Below are positions 5,532-10,315 of a DNA stretch of 10,315 nt, piece by piece. The DNA lies in assembly GCA_964599655.1 (NCBI GenBank), contig CAZRGV010000182.1, positions 1 to 10,315 of the forward strand, written 5' to 3'. The DNA comes from CAZRGV01 sp964599655. GTDB lineage: Bacteria; Planctomycetota; Planctomycetia; Isosphaerales; Isosphaeraceae. Both the position numbers and the translations under genes were made by a program. A model generated the notes under the pieces. It was given only the letters and a program-made list of their open reading frames with translations, had not been told where the DNA came from and did no database searches. Each line of letters starts with the position of its first letter. Within the stretch, counting starts at the first letter, position 1.

Positions 5532-6212
5532 TCACGTTCCGGCCCGAAATGGCTCCAGCAGGCACCTTGGCGCGCCGATGTCGGCGACGACGACCTCGCC
5601 GGTGTAGGCGTTGGCGCCGGGTTGGGCGAAGCCGATCTTCGGGGCGACGAACGTGACGGTGGCGGTGGCCCGGACGGCCAGGCCCTGGGGCTGGCCGGTG
5701 TCGGCGTCGAGGCCCGAGGGCAGATCGAGCGCCAGCACGGGCTGACCCGCCCGGTTGATCGCCTCGATCACGTCGCGCAAGGGGCCCTCGACCGGCCGGG
5801 TCAGGCCGGTTCCCAGCAGGCCGTCGACCAGCCAGTCGGCGCCTGCAAGCAGGGCATCGAGCCGTTCGGGCTCGACCGTCCCCGGCCAGTCGACTTGATC
5901 GAAGCCCGAGCGGTCCAGGATTTCATGCTGCGTCGAGGCGTCGCGCGCGAGCTTGCCCGGCTCGGCGAACCAGACGACCCGGACCGCGATGCCTCGGAGG
6001 TCGAGGTGCCGGGCGACCACGCCGCCGTCGCCGCCGTTGTTGCCCGGCCCGCAGAGGATCAAGGCCCGTCCCGAGCCCAACTTCGAGGCCAGCCAGTCGG
6101 CCGCGCCCCGGCCGGCGTTCTCCATCAGGACCAGGGTCGGCATGGCGAGTTCCTCGGCCGCCCGACGGTCGATCGAGCGGACCTCCTCGCGCGTCAGGGG
6201 GCGGAGTTTCAT
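5532..6212 (-). CDS. nnrE: NAD(P)H-hydrate epimerase
   Basis: The 226-residue product matches the YjeF N-terminal domain family (Rossmann-like). It has LTREEVRSIDRRA at the N-terminus, LMENAGRGAADW (about 29-40), the nucleotide-binding loop GPGNNGGDG (55-63), then DGLLGTGLTRPVEGP and LDLPSGLDADTG in the C-terminal half. NnrE interconverts the R and S forms of hydrated NADH/NADPH so that a separate ADP- or ATP-dependent dehydratase (NnrD) can repair the damaged cofactor. In many bacteria both domains are fused; here only the epimerase is present and the dehydratase must be elsewhere. The ATG at 6212 is chosen because GGGAG lies just upstream and the family N-terminus begins there; the longer frame to 6383 runs across the divergent promoter region into the fmdB-like gene. 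Confidence 0.92.
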   Translation of the reverse strand: MKLRPLTREEVRSIDRRAAEELAMPTLVLMENAGRGAADWLASKLGSGRALILCGPGNNGGDGGVVARHLDLRGIAVRVVWFAEPGKLARDASTQHEILDRSGFDQVDWPGTVEPERLDALLAGADWLVDGLLGTGLTRPVEGPLRDVIEAINRAGQPVLALDLPSGLDADTGQPQGLAVRATATVTFVAPKIGFAQPGANAYTGEVVVADIGAPRCLLEPFRAGT

Positions 6213-6228
6213 GCGACGGCTCCCGACA

Positions 6229-6257
6229 TTGACAGTCTTCGGGGTGCATCCCAAAAT
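6229..6257 (+). promoter_or_regulatory. Candidate sigma70-type promoter for the FmdB-like gene
   Basis: TTGACA at 6229-6234 is a perfect -35 box, followed after 17 bases by CAAAAT (6252-6257, four of six against TATAAT). It lies about 90 bases before the ATG at 6345, in the AT-richer gap between divergent genes. On the other strand a TACAAT box (6289-6294) could serve nnrE but has no good -35 partner. Confidence 0.45.
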
Positions 6258-6344
6258 ACCTACAAAAGCAGGCCAAAGGCCGAGTTCCATTGTAACGCCG
6301 AGCCGGCCTTGGCTTCGAGTCGAGCCCTTCGAGAGCCCCCGACC

Positions 6345-6575
6345 ATGCCGATCTACGAATACCGTTGCGAGCCCTGCCAGCACAGCTTCGAGACCCTCGT
6401 CCGATCGTCGAGCGACGTCCCCCGATGCCCGAAGTGCGGCTCGATCGACCTGTCGAAGCAGTTCAGCGTCCCGGCCGCCGCCCAGACCGGCGCCCGAGGC
6501 TCGTCGTTGCCGATCGCCGGCGGCGAAGGCTGCGGCGCGCCCCAGTGCTGCCGAGGTATGTGCAACCTCGAATGA
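6345..6575 (+). CDS. FmdB-family zinc-ribbon protein
   Basis: This 76-residue protein begins MPIYEYRCEPCQHSFE, the hallmark of the FmdB/CxxC_CXXC_SSSS family of small regulatory-type zinc ribbons. The four zinc ligands are C8, C11, C28 and C31 (YRCEPC and RCPKCGS). A Gly/Ala/Ser linker follows, and the tail holds a second cluster, GCGAPQCCRGMC (C63, C68, C69, C73). Family members are widespread and mostly uncharacterised; the name comes from a proposed regulator of formamidase/amidase genes, which is not evidence of that role here. It is divergent from nnrE and converges with the downstream minus-strand gene. Confidence 0.88.
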   Translation: MPIYEYRCEPCQHSFETLVRSSSDVPRCPKCGSIDLSKQFSVPAAAQTGARGSSLPIAGGEGCGAPQCCRGMCNLE

Positions 6576-6584
6576 GAGGGATCT

Positions 6585-6643
6585 GTCACCGTCCGGGGTG
6601 ACGCACCCGGATCGCGGTTCGGCTGGCCGCGCGGACGTCCGCG
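6585..6643. terminator. Two small hairpins between convergent genes
   Basis: GTCACC (6585-6590) pairs with GGTGAC (6597-6602) around six bases, ten bases after the FmdB-like stop. CGCGGACGTCCGCG at 6630-6643 is a perfect 14-base palindrome just beyond the stop of the minus-strand gene. Position between converging genes suggests transcription stops, but neither has a T-run. Confidence 0.35.
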
Positions 6644-6651
6644 GTCGGGGT

Positions 6652-7158
6652 TCAGGCCGCTCCCGACACCACGGCGCGGGCCTTCTGGAGCACCGATTCT
6701 CGCAGCTCGAGGGCCTTCTTGTGGGCCTCGGCCAATCCTTCCGCCTGGCGAAGGGCCTCCTCGGGAATCTCCTGCGTGTCTCCCAGGGCCCGCTTCACGG
6801 CCTCATCGTCGGAGGCCCGCGAGGCCTGGTGAAACGCCCTCGCGGCCTGGAGATAGGCGTTTACAAGCGAGCGGTCGGCGTCATCGATGTAGACATTCGA
6901 CGTCATCATGAAGGCGTTGATCTCGGCGGTTCGTCGCGAGAATTCCTCCTGGGGGATTTCCATCAGACGCCCATCGACGTTGAGCTGTTCCACCCGCTGC
7001 CAGAGCTCCTGGTACACGCCTTGCCTGTGGGTCTGGAACGCCTTGGCTCGCTCGGCGCCGCGCTCTTCGGACCACTTCCGGTACCCGACGACGAGCCCGG
7101 CGACCGTGCCCCCCAGGGCGATCAGGGCGACGATGATCGGCACGATGGACTCTTGCAT
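6652..7158 (-). CDS. Single-TM protein of unknown function with helical cytosolic domain
   Basis: The 168-residue product starts MQESIVPIIVALIALGG and has one transmembrane helix at about residues 5-27 (ending VVGYRKWSEERG), followed by a charged, almost wholly helical region rich in Glu, Ala, Arg and Gln. Candidate conserved points are FQTHRQGVYQELWQRVEQLN (about 42-61), INAFMMTSNVYIDD and AYLQAARAFHQA. The layout (N-anchored helix, then amphipathic helices with likely coiled-coil character) resembles small membrane-tethered helical-bundle proteins; I do not recognise a named family. No enzymatic motif is seen. The ribosome binding site is weak. A promoter candidate lies at 7240-7268, so it may be transcribed on its own although it follows another minus-strand gene after 186 bases. 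Confidence 0.75.
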   Translation of the reverse strand: MQESIVPIIVALIALGGTVAGLVVGYRKWSEERGAERAKAFQTHRQGVYQELWQRVEQLNVDGRLMEIPQEEFSRRTAEINAFMMTSNVYIDDADRSLVNAYLQAARAFHQASRASDDEAVKRALGDTQEIPEEALRQAEGLAEAHKKALELRESVLQKARAVVSGAA

Positions 7159-7239
7159 CGCAGGCTCGCGAGAGAGTGGGTTGCGATTCGCCCGTTGAGA
7201 CGTCGCCTGATTCCGTGTGAAAACATCCCGATTCGACCG

Positions 7240-7268
7240 ATCTTACAATTCCTCTCCCGTGGGATCAA
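7240..7268 (-). promoter_or_regulatory. Candidate promoter for the single-TM protein gene
   Basis: On the minus strand TTGATC (7263-7268) and TAAGAT (7240-7245) are spaced by exactly 17 bases. Each matches its sigma70 consensus at four of six. This is the AT-rich part of the gap between the two minus-strand genes, about 80 bases before the start codon. Confidence 0.4.
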
Positions 7269-7344
7269 GTTGGGCGAGCGCGTTCGCGGGTCGGCCACCG
7301 AGCGTTGCGAACGCGTTGGAAATCACAGTCGTTTCGGATCGGCC

Positions 7345-8025
7345 TCAGTGAGGCGTGTCGGGGGCGAGTCCGAGCGTGGCCTCGTCGAAGTCGGCGTAGG
7401 TTCGGTCGAACCAGGCGCGGGCCTCGACGTCTTCGGCCTGGCAGATGCCGGGGGCGATGGTCCGCAACGGAGATCGCACGGTCTGGAACCAGGAGAAGTC
7501 GCGGACGAGCATCAGGATGGGGATGACGGGGCCGAAGGTCGGGTCGTTGAGCCAGGGGGCGTAGGTGCGATACCCCATGTGCTTGTAGAACGGCAGGTCG
7601 GGCGGGTCGCTGGTGCCGTAGTTCAGGCGCACGCCCCAGTCTCGGGCGGAGCGGACGGCCTGAGCGATGATCTCGAGCATGCCCCGCGACCGGCGAGAGG
7701 CGCGGTCGAACATGAACCGGCTGGTCAGGCCGATGGCGTCGAGGCCAAGGGCCGCGATGGCCGGTTCCATCGCGTAGTCGCGAATCACGGCGTCGGGCTC
7801 GGGCAGTTCGCGGAGCAAGGTGAGCCGCAGCGAGCCGACGACGCGGCCATCGACGACCATCGCGAGCGAGCGGCTGACGTCGTCCCAGGCATCCTTCAAC
7901 CGCCGCGTTTGCCGGTCGGCGCCGGGGATGTCGAGATTCATCTCCTCGACATAGACCCGGTAACGGAACTCGAAGAGGCGTTCCCTCTGCTCCTGGGTCT
8001 CCGCGAAGACGATCTCGGGGGGCAT
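7345..8025 (-). CDS. GNAT-fold acyltransferase resembling FeeM/LuxI-type synthases
   Basis: The 226-residue product opens with ETQEQRERLFEFRYRVYVEEM, then KDAWDDVSRSLAMVVDGRVVGSLRLTLL. This Arg/Tyr-rich 'FRYRVYVEE' helix, an acidic pair and a 'GSLRL' strand are the order seen in acyl-homoserine-lactone synthases and N-acyl amino acid synthases (FeeM type), which share a GNAT fold and move an acyl chain from acyl-carrier protein to an amino-acid-like acceptor. The conserved Trp of LuxI proteins is not evident. The middle part (LTSRFMFDRASRRSRGMLEII, then FYKHMGYRTYAP) is GNAT-like. A tail of ~45 residues follows. Start at 8025 is supported by GAGGCGAG upstream. Substrate is unknown; an ordinary GNAT acyltransferase is the alternative. 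Confidence 0.75.
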   Translation of the reverse strand: MPPEIVFAETQEQRERLFEFRYRVYVEEMNLDIPGADRQTRRLKDAWDDVSRSLAMVVDGRVVGSLRLTLLRELPEPDAVIRDYAMEPAIAALGLDAIGLTSRFMFDRASRRSRGMLEIIAQAVRSARDWGVRLNYGTSDPPDLPFYKHMGYRTYAPWLNDPTFGPVIPILMLVRDFSWFQTVRSPLRTIAPGICQAEDVEARAWFDRTYADFDEATLGLAPDTPH

Positions 8026-8148
8026 GGGGCTCGCCTCGTTCGGGTTTCCCTGGCAAGATGGACGCACGATGTCCTGGTCCGATCGGGCGCGGCCAGGAAT
8101 CGACAGGCCACGCGCGGCGGGTCCACGCTGGATGTCCTGGTCGCGTGT

Positions 8149-8177
8149 ATTATGCTTGTCGGATCGTCGAATGTGAA
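8149..8177 (-). promoter_or_regulatory. Promoter for the FeeM/LuxI-like gene
   Basis: On the minus strand, TTCACA (8172-8177; five of six to TTGACA) and CATAAT (8149-8154; five of six to TATAAT) are separated by exactly 17 bases. It would start transcription near 8142, leaving a leader of about 115 bases before the ATG at 8025. Confidence 0.6.
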
Positions 8178-8200
8178 GCCAAAGATATGCAATTCGTGAC

Positions 8201-8241
8201 CGCTTGCGAGACACGTTGAGGCGCGGGGGATCGCGCAAGCG
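8201..8241 (+). repeat. Hairpin upstream of the membrane operon
   Basis: CGCTTGCG (8201-8208) and CGCAAGCG (8234-8241) are perfect 8-bp arms around a 25-base loop, about 50 bases before the ATG at 8294. It could be a leader-RNA stem or a protein site; function is unknown. Confidence 0.4.
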
Positions 8242-8293
8242 AGCCGGCCAGGGCTGATTTCCGACCGCGAGCGCGGCGAAGACCGGGGGACCG

Positions 8294-9421
8294 ATGGGCC
8301 AAGATCGCGCGGAGTCCCTTCTCCGTCTTCTGCTGCGAAGCCTGCCCCTGGACATCTGGGGATCGGACGAGCTATCGGGTTACACGGCAACCTACGCCTG
8401 GGAAACGAACCAGATGGCCCATGTGATGATGGGCTTTTTCCTGGGTGCGGCGGGCCTGGCGCTGGTGATTGGCTTGCTGGTCTCGCCCATGCGGCGATGG
8501 CCGCGGGCGAGGCCGATGCTCGACCGGATTGATCGGGTCTGGTCGAGGTGGGGGCCTCGCCTCGAATGGTTCCTGGCGCTCCCCTGGATCAAAGAGCTGA
8601 TCGATTGGTTGTATGACGAGAATTTCGCGCCTGGGGGTTTCCCGATCGACCGAGGCGCGCTGCTGCTGGACTCCCTGGCCGACATCGTCTTCTGGTCCAT
8701 TGGCATCGGGCTGGGGATCAGCCTGCACCGCCGGAGTGCCCGGGCATTCTGGCTGACGGTCCTCGTCGGCGGGGCCTTCGCGGTGCCGCTCGGAGTCAGC
8801 GGCTGGGCCGAGAAGCAACGGTTCGATCGCACGGGGATTCCGTATTGCATTCGACTTTCGCATGTGGATACGAGTGGAATTCAACCCGAAGCGATCGGCG
8901 AGCTGCGGCGCTACCTCGAGACGAGAGGACCGCGCTCGCACCTGATACTTCAGGGCTCGAGCCGGGTCGCGGCGACCCCGCTGGCCATGGGGCTCGGATG
9001 CGAGCTTTCCGCGCGAGGGAACAAGGTGCGTTACGTGACGGCGTTCGAGCTTCGCGAGTGGTTGAACGCATCGCGTTGGGGGGTGGGCGAGGCGCGTTCG
9101 GCGCGAGGCCCGATCGCGGCGGTCGCCCCTTGGCCGCTGGCCGAGGTCGAATTCTTGATCGTCGCCGAGGTCGATTCCGACCGGCCCCTTTGGCCCGAAG
9201 GCACGACGGCGGCGGACCTGTCGAGGCTGTTCCGGGCTGGAACACCGAAGACGATCTGGGTGGTGAGCGGGCCGAGTCGGCGCTGGGAACGGGATGTCCG
9301 CCGATGGCTCGGGGACGAGCGGCTTGAGCCCCGGACGATCGACCTGACGCCCGATGCACGAGAGAACGCCATCGAATCTGACGGAGACGGCCATGCCGAA
9401 CCTGATTCAAGGGCCCGCTAA
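8294..9421 (+). CDS. Three-TM protein with degenerate IstB/DnaC-like NTPase domain
   Basis: The 375-residue product has likely transmembrane helices at about 41-63, 121-143 and 151-169. The C-terminal half, about 185-350, follows the layout of IstB/DnaC-type AAA+ ATPases. HLILQGSSRVAATPLAMGL (216-234) takes the place of the Walker A region, and ELSARGNKVRYVTAFELREWL follows as in IstB. VEFLIVAEVDS (275-285) stands where Walker B is expected, and TIWVVSGPSRRW (320-331) resembles the sensor-1 'TSN---W' stretch. The key Gly-Lys and the Walker B Asp are missing (AA and A instead), so ATP hydrolysis is unlikely if this relationship is right. The relation rests on my reading of the pattern, not a search. 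It overlaps the next gene by 29 bases, so the two are probably co-translated. Its own ribosome binding site (GGGGGA) is only three bases from the ATG, so the start is less sure. Confidence 0.7.
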   Translation: MGQDRAESLLRLLLRSLPLDIWGSDELSGYTATYAWETNQMAHVMMGFFLGAAGLALVIGLLVSPMRRWPRARPMLDRIDRVWSRWGPRLEWFLALPWIKELIDWLYDENFAPGGFPIDRGALLLDSLADIVFWSIGIGLGISLHRRSARAFWLTVLVGGAFAVPLGVSGWAEKQRFDRTGIPYCIRLSHVDTSGIQPEAIGELRRYLETRGPRSHLILQGSSRVAATPLAMGLGCELSARGNKVRYVTAFELREWLNASRWGVGEARSARGPIAAVAPWPLAEVEFLIVAEVDSDRPLWPEGTTAADLSRLFRAGTPKTIWVVSGPSRRWERDVRRWLGDERLEPRTIDLTPDARENAIESDGDGHAEPDSRAR

Positions 9422-9911
9422 TCCCTTCGACGCGGTCGAGCTGGAGCGTCCCAAGCCGGCCGTGACGTATTACGCCATGTGCGCGTTGCCGGTCGTGATC
9501 GGACTTGGACTTCTGTCGATTTTTTTGCTCTATCTGCGGGCGATTCGTTACTGGGGTTTCGGCGCGAGGTCGATCAAGCCGGTGCAATGGCTGGACGATC
9601 AGAAGATCGGGGTGATGGCGCGGGACCTGCAATCGAGGCTGGTCTTCGCGGTGACGCATGCCGCGCTGTCGATCGCGCTGGTGGTTAGCGTTGCGGTCGC
9701 GTTTTATCTGGTTTACCGATGGGCCGTGGAGAACCGGCCGTGGGGGATTCCTGCGTGGATCCTACTTGTCGGCGTTCTGGTCGCCGGTCTTGGATTGGTC
9801 GGCGTCGTGTACGCGATTCTGCGGTGGGTCATCCGCGTTTCTCCCAGATCACGGTTGGCCCGCCGTTGGCGGTCAAGCTGCTTGTCGAGTACTTCCAGAA
9901 GTCCTCGATGA
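9393..9911 (+). CDS. Multi-pass membrane protein, 5' part, interrupted by likely frameshift
   Basis: The ATG at 9393 has a GGAG upstream and lies inside the end of the preceding gene. The frame gives 172 residues, with a soluble lead (MPNLIQGPANPFDAVELERP) and transmembrane helices at about 29-50, 92-112 and 120-145. After RWVIRV the translation turns into Arg/Ser-rich sequence (SRLARRWRSSCLSSTSRSPR) unlike the rest and stops, while protein-like sequence resumes in the frame shifted by -1. I read this as one gene with a one-base deletion (or sequencing error) between about 9820 and 9845. I do not recognise the family. Confidence 0.65.
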   Translation: MPNLIQGPANPFDAVELERPKPAVTYYAMCALPVVIGLGLLSIFLLYLRAIRYWGFGARSIKPVQWLDDQKIGVMARDLQSRLVFAVTHAALSIALVVSVAVAFYLVYRWAVENRPWGIPAWILLVGVLVAGLGLVGVVYAILRWVIRVSPRSRLARRWRSSCLSSTSRSPR

Positions 9912-10315
9912 CGGCGGTCGACCAGGCGCTCGGGATGGCCAACGGCTTGGTGGGGATCGGCCTGGTCCTGCTGCTGGCGGCGGCGATGACGATTGTGGTC
10001 TACCCGTCGAACGGCCGGCAGACGCCGGAACAACTGGCGGAGCAGATGCAGCGGCACCGCCTCTTGCTGAACGTCAACGCGATCCTGCTGGTGGGGTTCG
10101 CGATTGAACTGGGGGCGCTGTATCACATGCCCACGGCGCGACTCGCGCCGGAGGACGGCCGGGAGCTCGACCGGCTGGCGGTGGCGACGGCGACGGCCGC
10201 GGGCGCCGGCTACACGTTCTTGCTGGCCGGCGTCCACCTCCCGGGGGGTTCAGCTCGGCAGGGCGCCGCGTCGGGAGAGAGTGGCGCTCTCGGTGGTCGC
10301 GGGCTCGCGACCATG
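9824..10315 (+). CDS. Multi-pass membrane protein, 3' part in -1 frame, runs off window
   Basis: In this frame the translation becomes credible from FSQITVGPPLAVKLL (about 9839 on): VEYFQKSSMTAVDQALGMAN, a hydrophobic helix (VGIGLVLLLAAAMTIVVY), a charged loop TPEQLAEQMQRHRLLLNV, a further helix (ILLVGFAIELGALYHM), a second charged loop and GYTFLLAGVHLP. There is no ribosome binding site near the GTG at 9824, and upstream codons of this frame are Arg-rich noise. So it is more likely the continuation of the preceding frame than a separate gene. After the GGGGGG run at 10243-10248 the sequence again fits a -1 shifted frame better, so the last ~70 bases are uncertain. Confidence 0.55.
   Translation, partial: MGHPRFSQITVGPPLAVKLLVEYFQKSSMTAVDQALGMANGLVGIGLVLLLAAAMTIVVYPSNGRQTPEQLAEQMQRHRLLLNVNAILLVGFAIELGALYHMPTARLAPEDGRELDRLAVATATAAGAGYTFLLAGVHLPGGSARQGAASGESGALGGRGLATM

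Noticed and set aside
4426..5565. Long open frames on both strands through the palindrome array (up to 379 codons), rich in Trp, His and Gly
   Set aside because: They are the repeat translated in several frames at once, with no ribosome binding sites or family motifs. The longest one runs on into the end of nnrE. They are open because the GC-rich repeat lacks stop codons.
5953..8199. 748-codon plus-strand frame over nnrE, fmdB and the two following minus-strand genes
   Set aside because: It is the shadow of four well-supported genes, with Arg- and Gly-rich composition and no family features.
9520..9526. Run of seven T as a slippery site explaining the frame change in the last gene
   Set aside because: A -1 slip there meets a stop codon at 9686-9688, well before the point where the -1 frame becomes protein-like.

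Overview
The window is GC-rich throughout, and its protein style points to a planctomycete, most likely of the Isosphaeraceae type. The pointers are a Pro/Ala-rich protein with a C-terminal 'PLYF...LERYG...LGYYRPGD' domain that I recall from planctomycete proteomes, an ECF sigma factor overlapping an HxxxCxxC anti-sigma gene, and intergenic DNA filled with GGTGG/CCACC palindromes. No rRNA, tRNA, CRISPR array or transposase is visible. Assignment to a lineage is inference.

Left part (1-3010): the 3' end of a conserved planctomycete-type protein is followed by a 331-base non-coding stretch with 11-bp-spaced CATGAA repeats, then a stand-alone phoU. PhoU converges on a double-GNAT acetyltransferase encoded on the minus strand, with a hairpin element between them. 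The 5' end of the acetyltransferase gene is lost in a 10-N assembly gap (2983-2992). The 17 bases beside the gap match the Illumina TruSeq read-1 adapter, so this junction should not be trusted.

Centre (3011-5531): an ECF sigma factor gene with a strong ribosome binding site overlaps a zinc-finger-like, single-pass anti-sigma gene by 11 bases, giving a likely two-gene signalling operon. Behind it lies about 1.1 kb of DNA with no credible gene. This is an array of about 18 short palindromes, some nested in perfect 28-bp inverted repeats, with a 130-bp register and an exact 132-bp duplication. Related hairpin sequences flank it on both sides.

Right part (5532-10315): nnrE (NAD(P)H-hydrate epimerase, minus) is divergent from a small FmdB-type zinc-ribbon gene (plus). 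The latter converges on a single-TM helical protein (minus). Further right is a minus-strand acyltransferase with the fold signature of FeeM/LuxI-type synthases and a good sigma70-like promoter. It is divergent from a two-gene membrane operon. The first of these encodes a three-TM protein whose cytosolic domain looks like an IstB/DnaC-type ATPase with both Walker motifs eroded. The second is a multi-pass membrane protein interrupted by an apparent frameshift near 9820-9845; it runs off the window end. The most unusual items are the palindrome array, the dead-looking membrane NTPase and the autoinducer-synthase-like enzyme beside it.
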